Origin: Orthonyx spaldingii
Taxonomy: Eukaryota; Chordata; Aves; Passeriformes; Orthonychidae
NCBI GenBank assembly: GCA_013397795.1
Contig: VZTJ01004020.1
Coordinates: 62,001-126,000 of the forward strand
DNA length: 64,000 bases
Direction of reading: 5' to 3'
The notes beneath the pieces were generated by a model. That model had not been told where the DNA came from and searched no databases. It saw only the letters and a list, made by a program, of their open reading frames with translations. Both the position numbers and the translations under genes were made by a program. The number at the start of each line of letters is the position of its first letter. Positions within the stretch are counted from its first letter, which is position 1. Of this stretch, positions 27,601-38,600 are shown one piece after another.

Positions 27601-30363
27601 GAAGCTACAAAGTAAGCATGCGAAATATAATCAGTTTTCTGATGTGAAGTTATGTTTAATATCTAACAGACATATATTAATTTGCTTCCCCTCTAGAAGG
27701 TAGATTTTTAGTAAAAGTTTTAAGTAGAAATTAATTATTTCAAGCATCAAATTTTGACAATAACAAACTGCCAGGTTAGAATAACATGTAATTTCAACGT
27801 CGCAAACATCAGACTTCATAAAGTGTTGCTGTCCTCTGATAAATGGAACACCAGCTGTTTAAATGCTGAGCAGTAATTAATACAGAACATGCTTTAACTG
27901 CAATTAGTTCATGGTACTATTCTCTCTAAATTGAGTTCTATGCACACTCGAGCTTCCACCTAAATGAAATGATGCTTTAAGTTTCAAACTATATGATTCA
28001 CACTTAAGCGAGGCAGTTGAAGCTAAATGCTGACACTCAGATCAATAATGCTATGGGGAATGGCCATGTTACAACTCATTTGCTGTTAATCAGTATTACC
28101 AGTTAAGACTATTGCACCACCAGTATTGTTTTACAGGGCACAACTACAATGTCCAGCAGAACCAAGTGCCTGTCAAATGCCAGCTGTAGCAGGTGAATGC
28201 CCCAAGGGCGGTATGGCGTGACACACCTCAGCCTTGAGGATCTGTGCTAATGGCAGTCACAGCTCCCAAATCCTGCTGGTTCCAAGAATCATGGCTTATA
28301 ATGTCCAGTGCAGCATCACTGAGACTTAGCTCCATTCAGTTTTAACTTTCTGTTCCAAAGGAGGAGTGGGACAGCAGCAGCGTGGGAATCCCTGTCGCGC
28401 TCCTCACTCCACTGTGAGGACAAACCCAGCATGGGGCTCCTTGTTCTTCACTGGTGCCATTAACACAGCAAAGCAGGGCAACTTTCTGCTCTGTACTTGT
28501 TTCCACTAGTATGATCAGAGAGATCTTGGAAGTGATAAACCTTCTCCCCAAAAGCAGTGTCTTCTTACTTTTATTATTTCTATTAACTTAGATGTTTACA
28601 TAGCTCAGCTTAAAAAGACCCTCACTGTCAACATAGTTTTTCCACGTTCTGCAAAATGCTTTTGTTTGTACAGTGAAAAATTACTACCTAAACATTTACT
28701 ATAATACATGAAGGTAACAGCCTGAAGTTTCTTACCCATATGAGAAAGCATCGTTTGACCTCCATTTTGAAATAACTGAAGCTGCTAATCCAGCCAATAG
28801 AGCAGTACAGTCAAAAAACATATGAAAAGAATCTGATATTAGACCTAAACTGAAAGAGAACAAGAAAAAAAGTGTTATGTTCCATATGCTACATGTTGAG
28901 CACGAAAAAGAGACCCCACAAACATGAATCTTTTACACACAAGCAGAATACACTGTGTTTCTATGTTTCAGGCATGGCTTTCCTAGCACAGAGGAGAAAT
29001 CCACACTTCATCACCAACACAAATATGATGCCAAAACTGCTTCTGTCAACTTCGGAAAGGCACTTCAGAAGAGCGCTTGGCAAAAAAATCCTCCTAGCAT
29101 ATGATTTTGGTGACAGTGAAAGGTGGTTTCCACTGACACAAACCAAAATCCCTGGAGTGGATGTACCCATAGCCACATCTCTCATCAACATAATTCAACC
29201 TTAAATCTTTGCCTTAGCAGTGGCAAAGCACTGACTAGAAGACACACACCTCTGGAGGCTGAAGGAATCAGAGGCTGAGAGACCACATCTTAAAGAGCTT
29301 ATTTCAAAGACCAATGCACAACTGTTTGTCAATCTTGATTGACAAACACAGTTAAAGTAAACCAGCATGCTGAAAAGTTCAAAGCAAATTAGTTCATGAG
29401 TTAGCCAGTTAGCAGACCTCATATCAGTTTGTAGGCTACAGGTAAACTGGGGTTAACATCACACACAAGAATTGCCAAAGTTTACCAAATTACTCATAAA
29501 CAGGTTTTGTAAGTCTGCAGGGAAGTACATGCATTGAAACAAAAAAGTTGCTTCATATTTTAAAATACATTTGATCCAGAACATTTGTTGAGCATTTGTT
29601 AATCAATAGTCCCAAAAGTTCCATTTTCCCAGTTCTGTGGGTATCTAAGAATAATTACATACACAACTCAGTTCTTGGAAACTGAAGCACAAGAAGGAAG
29701 TACTGGTTTAACAAGTTCTAGACAGACACATATTCATACTAAAGTCAGATACAAAGTTTCATTAGCCAAAGTTCCAACCACTTCACATTAAAAAGCCAAA
29801 CCATTTCAGCCTTACTGAAATCAATTACAAGATTAATCTTGAATGTTTCATATGAAACACTCAACAGTGGGAGAAGGAGGTTTGAAGTAGAGGAAAGAGA
29901 ACAAATGTCTTGCTGTATATATTTACATATATACTTTATGGACACATACAGAGTTATACATAAACACAACTGTAACAGTTAAGGCAGAGGGATGATGGCA
30001 TGGTAAATTGTCCTTGGGTGCTGTAGCCACCAAAGCAGTAGAGATGAAACTGTTCTGAACAAACTTTAAAACAAGGCCCATAGGCTGGAGGCAGCAAAAT
30101 GGAATTTGCTGTCGAATTCTTGAAGGGTTTTGGTGACATCTTCCCCCTGCCCAAAAACAGGTGACATCTTCAGGGAAACAGTTCACTTTAGGTTTGGTTC
30201 TGAGCAGTTAGGAAGATCCAGTGAGGAAAAAAAACCACCACAAAGCACAACAAACATTCAGGTAGAAGGTAATTAGTGAAGTTGTACTGATTATGAAATG
30301 GAAGGCATAAGCATGGCTAAACAGAGCTACTGCTTTCTGGGATGTCTAGGTTGTAGTGGGCTT

Positions 30364-30396
<33 letters not shown>

Positions 30397-33259
30397 GAGC
30401 CTTCTGGGAAAGAGAAGTGTATAAGGATTGCTACTCTAACAAAATCCCATACAAGTTCTAGAACCAGAAATCATACAGAAAGTTACCATGGCACTGTGCT
30501 CACACCTGCAAATCTCACTAAGGCAAGACTTACCTTCAACACAACACCAACACAGCTGTGCTGCTTTCAAGACCTAAGCTAACAATTCCAGGTGGCCAGA
30601 GGCACGTGGATTTATCAGCAGGGGTCAGCAGACTGCATCTGCAATTCACCTCCTGGCATAACCATGCGTCATAGGTACAGCTACAAGTAATTGAGCTGCA
30701 CAAATGGCAGGAAGCCTGGTAAGAGACCAATCTGATTTCATCTGAGGCTTTTTAGAAGTGACCTGTAAAGTAACAAGACCTTAGAAAAAATGGGTGCAAA
30801 GTGATTACTAGAGTAATTAAGTGATCCAGTCAATGACCAGCAATACAGTGAATCACCAGCAACATGGGATGCATGCAACAACTCCTGTTAGAACCCAACA
30901 TATCATCTGGAGTATGAAATAGCAGAAACCCTGTACTCAAACACACTGTGTCTAAATAAAAACACTTCCACAGCTAATTTAATAACACAAGTTTAACATC
31001 AAATTAAATAAATGTGCACGTGTAGCAAATTTCAACAATAAACAAGCTCTCAGTCAGCAAACTCGCGACCACTGACAGAACTCAAGGAAACAGCATGAAG
31101 CTGAGTCGGGGGAGGTTTAGATTAGACATCAGGAAAAGGTTTTTCACCCAGAGGGTGGCTGGGCATTGGAACAGCCTCCCCAGGGAAGTAGTCACATCAC
31201 CAAGCCTGGCAGAATTCAGGAAGAATTTGGATAACACTTTTATGTGAGTTCAGGGAACAATCTATTTGGCAAACCAAAGCTCAGGAGAACCTCTCATGTG
31301 AGGAGCAACGGAATTGTATCTTGAAAATGACAAAATAATTGTCCCTACAGGGTTCCTCATTTGCTTGTTACGTGTTTGCTCTTCCAAGGCATGACCTGTC
31401 TGCTTTGACTAAAGATATTCCTCATCATATTCTCTGCTACCCCTGTCTACTGAAGAAGTGCTTGCTGAGACACTGTTCTGTTCTAGCCAAATAACTCAGC
31501 TTAGAGATACCCAAAACTAGTGACTTGAAATATAAACAGAAGATTCAATTAATGGCTAGGCAGCAAAACCTAATTCTTAATCTCAAGTATGAACAAAAAT
31601 AAGTAAGAGTCTTCTGAATTCCAATATGCCAGATTCTTCAGTGACAAAGCTCTGTAGGTATCATTAAAGTTTCTCAGTTTAGTTATCTCATATACAGGAC
31701 TTTTTAAGGTCACACTACCAAAAAAAAATTGTTACACTTTAAAGACAGACATCAGAACAAAGTCACATGAACACAAAGCTCTTTATATCAGAACAGCTAA
31801 GAAAAATATTTACATCTGCTGAGTTATTAGAAAAAAAATCCATACTCAAATAGACAGGCTATGCATACAATAACCCTCACACAACTGCAATGTGAATCAA
31901 CATCAAAGCCAAAACCAAACACATTTTAAATGGTCTGGGTGCTGCCAAGATCGTCTGTGCCCATGAGAGCACTGCATGCTCACTGGTGCCACAGCAGCAA
32001 TTACTGTAATCAAGGTTAAGGATTTTATAGTGTCATTTGAGAGATTCAGAACAACATGGCAAATACTAGGACACAACCCTTTCCAAATCCACATTGCTGC
32101 ATTCACTCAACTTTTAAGAGCTCCAGTAATTTGTGTCCTTATTACAGCTTTTGGTAAGGACAACACTGCTGGACTTAAATGACATTTCCATGCCAGTTCA
32201 CTCTGAACTGAACTATTAACAGAGACTGAAATATCATCATAAAACAACTTCTCTATCACTAATGAAGCATTATGGAAATACTAGCACCATTGTCTGTTCT
32301 CTACCTTTATACTGTACACCAGTACTGAGTCATTCTACATTTCCGTTTATATTTCACCACAGATTTTTCAGTAGCAATTTAGTCAAGTCTCTTCCAATTT
32401 TTCCACTCTTATGAATTTATGTGCTATGTAAAGTACCACTCAGCTATACAAGGATGTGTCAATTCCTGTTTCTCCTCGAGACAAGGATGTTTGAGGCAGA
32501 GATATCCAGGAATAAACCTACAGACGAAGCTACACTCCCCAACCGAGGATCTCTGTGGCAAGAGGCAGCAGCCTCCGAGTTCCGTAAATCGGGCGAAGGC
32601 CAGGCTTCCTTCTCAGCACAGCACCGAGCATAACAGCAATTCCAAACAGCATTCCTCTGCAAGGCGCCGAGTCGCGCCCCCCAGCCGGAGCGCCTCCCCC
32701 GCGTCGCCGGGACCCGGAGAGGGGATGGCGGCGCCGGGCACTGCCCACGGGAGCAGTCCCGGCCGGGGAAAGCTTTTAAGCGGCCCCCGAGCTCTGCCGA
32801 GCGGCACCTCCGGACGGCGGGCCAGGAGGCCCGGCCCCGCCGAGAGCAGACGTGGCACTGGCCGGGCGGGACGCACCGCTTCCTGCGCGCCGGAGCCGCG
32901 CTCGCCCCGCCGCGCCCCCGCACCCCCGCCGCGGTACCTGTTACTCCAGATGCCGTAGAGCAGCTCCACGAAGGCGAAGGAGAGGTTGAGGCAGAGGAAG
33001 GAGAAGAGGTTGCGGGAAGTCTTGTCCGCCAGGATGGACCTGTGCACGGAGCACACCGCGGGTCACCGGCCGCCGCTACAGCGCCGGGAGGCCGGACCCG
33101 CTGGCCGGGCGGCTCGGGCGCCTCGGCAGCAGCCGGCACGGCCCCTCCGCGGGGGCTCGGCCCGCCCTGGGCCACTCACCTGAACCAGCCCGACACCTTC
33201 CTGAGCAGGTTGAGCCTGGGCGGCTTGTACTCATCGTCCTTGATGGAGAGGGGCAGCAT
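10985..33259 (-). CDS. SLC30A7: SLC30A7 (ZnT7), Golgi zinc transporter, complete in 11 coding exons
   Basis: Exons in transcript order: 33180-33259, 32938-33039, 28736-28849, 27200-27287, 25393-25519, 24281-24430, 22679-22729, 20677-20812, 12933-13023, 11838-11987, 10985-11032. All have GT/AG borders and compatible phases; total 1137 nt, 378 codons plus TAG (human about 376). The protein starts MLPLSIKDDEYKPP and ends QIDVAAM. It is a cation diffusion facilitator that moves cytosolic zinc into the early secretory pathway, where zinc is needed by enzymes such as alkaline phosphatase. Six membrane segments can be placed near residues 38-58, 62-86, 102-124, 143-160, 236-260 and 262-285. The zinc site is visible as HMFFD in TM2 (H70, D74) and HIVAD in TM5 (H242, D246). 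A very His-rich cytosolic loop lies at about 161-222. It is convergent with DPH5 and divergent from EXTL2. Confidence 0.97.
13024..20676 (-). other. SLC30A7: SLC30A7 intron 8 (7.65 kb)
   Basis: This is the largest intron of the gene. It is AT-rich, with A/C-rich low-complexity tracts at about 18080-18160 and 18655-18715. A moderately GC-rich stretch lies at about 14160-14400. No coding exon, RNA gene or recognisable transposon was seen. Confidence 0.7.
22679..22729 (-). CDS. SLC30A7: SLC30A7 exon 7, 51-nt in-frame exon
   Basis: A short exon missed by length-filtered ORF calls. It reads DDHSLEVMAGSSKQILQG across its borders, the segment just before TM5. The acceptor ends cttcacag and the donor is gtacag. 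Both borders are phase 1, so skipping would keep the frame and join the His loop directly to TM5. The SSKQILQG end matches the conserved lead-in to TM5 in ZnT7. Confidence 0.93.
24281..24430 (-). CDS. SLC30A7: SLC30A7 exon 6, histidine-rich cytosolic loop
   Basis: This 150-nt exon encodes residues 172-220, with 19 histidines in 49 residues, arranged as HG, HS and HE dipeptides built from repeated cat/cac codons. In ZnT proteins the loop between TM4 and TM5 binds zinc and is thought to aid delivery or sensing. The codon repetition also leaves an adjacent frame open and rich in Met, an artefact of repeated catgg units. Both splice borders are phase 1. Confidence 0.95.
24609..24655. repeat. Compound (GT)n-(TA)n microsatellite
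   Basis: About 14 GT dinucleotides run directly into about 10 TA dinucleotides inside SLC30A7 intron 5, roughly 180 bp upstream (in transcript sense) of exon 6. It is likely polymorphic. Confidence 0.95.
28850..32937 (-). other. SLC30A7: SLC30A7 intron 2
   Basis: AT-rich intron with a poly-T tract at about 30362-30391 and one CR1 fragment at about 31085-31245, listed separately. It becomes CpG-rich from about 32640 as it enters the promoter island. Confidence 0.75.
31085..31245 (+). mobile_element. CR1-type LINE fragment
   Basis: The stretch matches the 3' part of CR1 elements: gaagctgagtcgggggaggt, then the ggaacagcctccccagggaa block and the accaagcctggcagaattca block. It is truncated at both ends, lacking the terminal repeat. 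It lies in SLC30A7 intron 2, antisense to that gene, and shares blocks with the copies at 35925 and 51655. Confidence 0.85.
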
Positions 33260-33337
33260 CTTCGCGGCGGCGGGGCCGCGGCGCGCCGGGCCGGCAGGAC
33301 GGGCCGGCAGGACGGGCGGGCGGGGCGGGAGCGCGGC

Positions 33338-33757
33338 NNNNNNNNNNNNNNNNNNNNNNNNNNNNNNNNNNNNNNNNNNNNNNNNNNNNNNNNNNNNNNN
33401 NNNNNNNNNNNNNNNNNNNNNNNNNNNNNNNNNNNNNNNNNNNNNNNNNNNNNNNNNNNNNNNNNNNNNNNNNNNNNNNNNNNNNNNNNNNNNNNNNNNN
33501 NNNNNNNNNNNNNNNNNNNNNNNNNNNNNNNNNNNNNNNNNNNNNNNNNNNNNNNNNNNNNNNNNNNNNNNNNNNNNNNNNNNNNNNNNNNNNNNNNNNN
33601 NNNNNNNNNNNNNNNNNNNNNNNNNNNNNNNNNNNNNNNNNNNNNNNNNNNNNNNNNNNNNNNNNNNNNNNNNNNNNNNNNNNNNNNNNNNNNNNNNNNN
33701 NNNNNNNNNNNNNNNNNNNNNNNNNNNNNNNNNNNNNNNNNNNNNNNNNNNNNNNNN
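33338..33757. other. Assembly gap (420 N)
   Basis: A run of N inside the SLC30A7/EXTL2 CpG island. The flanks are almost pure G+C, which suggests sequencing dropout. The 5' UTR of SLC30A7, its start site and possibly the EXTL2 start site are hidden here. Confidence 0.99.
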
Positions 33758-33787
33758 GAGCGGCGGGGCCGCGCCGCCACCTCCTTC

Positions 33788-33825
33788 GCCCTGCCCTGCC
33801 CTGCCCTGCCCTGCCCTGCCCTGCC
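33788..33825. repeat. (CTGCC)n pentanucleotide repeat
   Basis: About seven perfect copies of ctgcc lie just after the gap and immediately before a candidate EXTL2 first-exon splice donor. Confidence 0.95.
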
Positions 33826-33935
33826 GTGCTGCCGGTGAGCCCTGGGGAGCACAGCCCGGCCGGACGGAGCGACGATAGCGGCGCCTGCGGAACGTGAGCG
33901 CAGCTGTGGGCGAGGGCGGTGGGCGGTGCTGGGCG

Positions 33936-34070
33936 ATGCCGTGCTGTGCCGTGCCATGCCGTGCCGTGCCATCCCATGCCATGCCGTGCCGTGCCATCCC
34001 ATGCCATGCCGTGCTGTGCCATGCCATGCCATGCCATGCTGTGCCATCCCATGCCATGCTGGGCGATGCT
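33936..34070. repeat. (RTGCC)n pentanucleotide array with 25-bp higher-order unit
   Basis: The array is made of atgcc, gtgcc, atccc and gtgct pentamers. The 25-base block 33961-33985 is repeated exactly at 33986-34010, followed by diverged blocks. Because the period is five, every frame reads as a five-residue repeat, which generates spurious ORFs on both strands. Confidence 0.95.
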
Positions 34071-34099
34071 GCTGCCTGGCTGCACCCCACTACTGCCGG

Positions 34100-35610
34100 T
34101 GCTGTTACGAGGTGCTGCCCGCCAAGGGAGGGGACCCCGTTCGAGAACTCTTTTTCTTGGAACGAGGGTTAAAATAATGGCCTTTGATATACGGGTTTTA
34201 TTTTCGTCAATTTTGTGTTCTCTGCAGGGAGTATTGTATGTTTTTTTTTTAAAGAGGTCAGTCTGGCATTGCAGTTTCATAACTTAATTGGTAAAACTGA
34301 TCTGCGTTTGCTTATTGGAAAGTGCTATGATGCTGATTTTAAAACACTTAAATAGACGTTTATTTTGAGACTATATAATAATATTATCATTGCCTATCAC
34401 TACTCCTGTTGTAAACACTAGAAGGTATGGCAATCAAAGTCTCATAAACAGCAAACATTATTTATATTTTTGTCTTAAGTATGCTCTTAAATTTTAATTA
34501 ATCATTACAATAGCACTGGTAAGTATTGTTGCACCTAGGTTGCAAACTGGGGACAGAGGATCTAAAGTTCACATTTTCAAAAGCACATTTGATGGGGATA
34601 TAGTGGACCTCAGAAATGCTGAGTTGCCATTGCTGCTAATAATTTTTATAAGTCAGGCATGATTGTTTGTTCCCATAAAATGAGGCAACCAGAACAAGCA
34701 ATTAGCTTCTGGAAATAGTTTCAGTGACCTCTTCTCACAAAGCGGTAAGATTTGATCTCAGATTTGGGAAGATTTGTATGTGTGGACATATTCAGATTGG
34801 TATACACAAAAATTGACAAACCTGTATTTTTAAGAAGCAAATTTATATAGCTAAAATAAATTACTCTTATGGAATCTCACACAGGTTCAATTACTTAACA
34901 AGTTCAACAAATTCTTGCTCTCTAAGTTTTCATAGTACCATTGCCAAATCAAAATTAACGACTCTTTGGCTGTTCAGCTCTCTGTTCAGCTAATTTAAAG
35001 GAATAAAAATCCCTCCAACAACCTAGGAACGCAGCTTTCTTATATTGCTGTCCTCCATCCTGTATATTCTTCTTTTACGTGCTTGCACTTATGTTTTCCA
35101 AGCGGCCAAACCACATGGGAAGACCAAACTGTTGTGTCTTAATCCTCTCATACAACTGATAATCTTAGTGAAATGAGAGTGTGAAGGGGATGACTCCCCC
35201 CCAAAAAAAATCATTGGGATAAAATTTTATTTGCCTGAATGTGGTAACCAAATATATATTTTAGTGGTGCCTGGTGAACAAAGCAATAGCTGTCGGGTTC
35301 TGGAGACTTCCATATCTCCACAGCTGAATTTAAGGATGGAACACACAGACATTGCACTGGCACAAAGCAGCAATTTTACAAGCAGAGACACAAACTCTGC
35401 TTTTCTTTTTAACCATCTAGTGTAATAACTTCTTTCTGGAGTGTTCGTTGAAAGGCAGAGACAATTATTCAACTGAGCAATAGGAAAAGGAATGGGATAA
35501 CTGCCACAAATGTATATATCAGTCAATAATTGGGAGGAACTTGTAAAAGAATGCTGGGTAGCATGTGGATAATTGTTGATCTTCAGTTAAAGAGTCCCTT
35601 TAACTTCCAG
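34100..35610 (+). other. EXTL2: Probable EXTL2 first intron
   Basis: AT-rich sequence between the CpG island and the EXTL2 initiator exon. It holds no recognisable gene or repeat. It ends in a good acceptor, ccctttaacttccag, at 35596-35610. Confidence 0.55.
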
Positions 35611-35682
35611 CAGATTCAAAGATCACTAACAACTGCCCCATAAAAAAAAGCAAGGAAAACAATCCTATTTGGCAACAATGAG
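35611..35682 (+). CDS. EXTL2: EXTL2 initiator exon: 5' UTR plus five coding bases
   Basis: The candidate exon follows an acceptor (cttccag) at 35604-35610 and ends ggcaacaATGAG|gtaagt. Only ATGAG (35678-35682) is coding. Position -3 is A, a favourable start context. It splices to 37016, whose first base completes AGG (Arg2). The exon's left border could shift by three bases because of a cagcag pair. Confidence 0.82.
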
Positions 35683-38600
35683 GTAAGTTGCAAGGCTTTT
35701 TAGACTAAAATAATTTACATTCATGTTTTCAAGCATGGTATTTGCACTTTGGGAAAAAATTATTCAAAATTCTGTGGAAAAAACACACGGATACTCTCGC
35801 AAAAATTGTACTTATTTGGATGTCCTGGATCACTGAATTTGATCAGAATTCCCTGCTGAAAGCCTAGAAATTACTCACAGAGTAACATGAATAATATGTA
35901 TAGGTGAGTTAGTAGCAAACTGTGTCAGGGGGGTTAGGCTGGATATTGGGAAATAGCTAACTACCTTAGCCAGATGGTGGCTGGGCACTGGAACAGGCTC
36001 CCCAGGGAAGTGGTCAAGCACCAAGCCTGACAGAGTTCAGGAAGTGTTTGGACAATGCCCTCAGGCACATGATGGGATTTTGGGACCTCTCTTGTGCAGG
36101 GCAGGGGCTGGACTTCAGTGATCTTGTGGGTCCCTTCCAACTCAGGATATTCTATAATTCTGTGAAGAACCTGTGAAGGGCTATCTTTCTAGAAGCTGCT
36201 TTTTAAGAGTTTCTGTTTAGTTACAAGATCACAGGGATCCAGAAACCCTGGCCTTAAACTAAATCTGCACTCACAGTTAGCTGATATGTAGCACCTGGCA
36301 TCTGACATTGCCATTTTCTCATGAGTTCTAGATGTACCAGGTCAGCTGTTGCTGAGATTGTTGCATTCCTGTATTACTCCACTTGGCATGTTTCTTTTGC
36401 TCCACCCGTGTGTTATAACCTCAGTATGATCAGCATCACATTTTCTGTACTGATTAGCATTATCAAACAGATATACAAACTACTGACAAAATGTCCAGCA
36501 AATCAGTTATAAAGATTGTTCCTTCTGTGTGGTGCCTGAGCAACAGAAAAAGAGTGAGCATTTTATTTTCTCCTTTCTGCCAGAGCTTTTGAGAAAGCCT
36601 CTTCTCTCCTTTTTCCTTCCCAGTTAAGGAAGAGCTCCTGCAATGCTGAAAACACTGAATCCCTGTACAAATTTGCTTTCTACTTTCAGTTGGATAGTTT
36701 TGGTGAAGTACTTAAATGTTCAATCAAAAATGTAGTACTAAGAAAATAGGAAATGATGAACACACTAAAGAACTACTCTAGATTTATTTTCACAAAACAA
36801 TGAAATCCAAAGTTAATCAAAAAAAAAAGAAAAGCAAGTAAACAGAGAAACTGAGAAACACCTGCCTTGATAGTTGAAAGTAATTTGCCAAAGTGCTAAA
36901 GTCCTCCTTATTGACTGACTTAAACGAAAATCTACGTAGTATTTTGGGAATTTTGATCAAGGGGGAAAACTGTACATGGGTTTAATGACTTCCTTTCCCA
37001 TTACTTGTTTTAAAGGTGTTTTCACTTCTGTAAGCTTCCAGGAAGAGTGATGGGAATCCGCCTGCTACGCTTCACCTCTGTGGTGATCATCGTCTTGCTT
37101 CTTGTGGCAGGTGCTTTAACAGCTTTGCTTCCCACTATCAAAGATGACAAATTGCCCAATTCGAGAAGGGAACCAAAAACCCAGAGTCAGTCTGCCTTGG
37201 ATTCATTCACTCTTATTATGCAGACATACAACAGAACTGACTTACTGCTAAAGCTTTTAAACCATTACCAAGCAATCCCCCACCTACATAAAGTAATTGT
37301 TGTGTGGAACAACATTGGTGAGAAGACACCAGAGGAAATGTGGAATTCCTTGGGGCCTCATCCTGTCCCTGTTGTCTTTAAAGTTCAAACTGTAAATCGT
37401 ATGAGAAACAGACTGCAGAATTTCCCTGATCTGGAAACAAAAGGTAATCAGCAGTTCATATCACTATTACTAATATTATTTTCATGCTTGAAATCTGAAT
37501 GCTAGTAGAGAGATGGTTGAATTACACTGTGTAATAAATCAATGGATCTTTTGGGTCATTTAATAGAATGTGGGTATTATAGAGGAGACCTGTGTTATGA
37601 TATCAGAGGCACACCACCAGGCTGTCAGTGAAGAGTAAGGGAAAAAAAAAGAGGAAAGTCAAATGCATTTAAAGGGCTTTTGCAAGTTCTCCATTTCCTT
37701 TGTGAGGCAGACATAGATAGCTCAGCTCCTCTTCCTTCTGTAGCATAAACTGAAATTCATAATGCATGTATTTGTTGAGTCTCTGCACTAATCTGGACTT
37801 AAGTCATCTGGTAAAGACTTGATTTAGTCCATTCCTCTTAAGACTGAGTTCTCAAGCATGTTCTGCTCTGCCAAGAAACTTCCCTCCCTAGCTGTCTGGC
37901 TTTCTATCTCAAATCATTCATCCTTTTATTTAAGAGTGCTTTCCCCAAACTTTTGGCTATTCATCTAAATATTGTTCCTAAGCTCTTTCTAGGAGGTGTA
38001 CAACAATAAATCCTGTTTGTTTCAAGTGGAAAAAAACCCCATATGTTGCATTACAGACCTGACCTTACTCATGATTAGTAAAGGTAATTCTATTTACTGC
38101 CCTCTTCCTAACATGCCTGCTAGTCCAAACACATGATTTCTAGGAAGACACTGGAAACTTCAGCTTCCCAAGTGTTTTACTCACTGTAGTAAGATCGGTG
38201 CTGACTACAAACTTTAAAAGCGTTAATGCATCTGGAGTTCAGATCTAAGAATATCCTTCCTTTTTTGCACTTCTTGGTAGACGTTTGTCTAAAACTTGAG
38301 GCAAAGTCTTCCTTCTGTAGTTAATAATATTTAATGTTGCCTGGGCAATTGGTTTAACTTGCTCACTTAAAACTTTCAAATAGTGAGATGAGTAAAATTG
38401 TCTACTAAGAATCCTTTATAAGTCTCATATGCTAAAGAAAAATATCTCTATTCTAGTTGTATCTTTACACAAGATAAGTAGAATTTTAAGTTGCTTTGCC
38501 AAACACTCCCAAGTTTTCTAACTAATATCTCTCCAGCTGTACTACAGATGATCAGAGGTTGCTGAGTTTTGTAACAGCCTGGCAAATAATCTAAAACTTA

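Larger units (their letters stand above)
20813..28735 (-). other. SLC30A7: SLC30A7 introns 3-7
   Basis: The intronic stretches between the exons at 28736-28849 and 20677-20812 hold a GT/TA microsatellite at 24609-24655, a poly-T tract near 24198-24211 and an unexplained GC-richer patch at about 28140-28550. No other gene was recognised. Confidence 0.7.
32640..34140. promoter_or_regulatory. CpG-island bidirectional promoter of SLC30A7 and EXTL2
   Basis: Base composition switches from AT-rich intron to very GC- and CpG-rich sequence here. The island covers SLC30A7 exons 1 and 2 and continues past the N gap. SLC30A7 leaves leftward from ATG 33259. EXTL2 leaves rightward, with candidate first-exon donors at 33834-33840 (g|gtgagc) and 33894-33899 (gtgagc). 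No TATA box is evident, as usual for a housekeeping CpG promoter. The core promoter probably lies within or beside the gap. Confidence 0.75.

Noticed and set aside
32884..32890. TGCGCGC as a metal-response element for SLC30A7
   Set aside because: The seven-base core is expected by chance in such GC-rich sequence, and it lies in intron 2.
33042..34287. Long ORFs on both strands of up to 349 codons across the SLC30A7 promoter
   Set aside because: They read through the N gap and the pentamer arrays, whose five-base period keeps frames open and yields artificial MAWHG-like repeats.
37047..37052. Met14 (ATG 37050) as the EXTL2 start
   Set aside because: Upstream codons back to 37016 encode a conserved N-terminus that is completed by ATGAG at 35678-35682, so the upstream start is preferred. 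Met14 remains a possible alternative.
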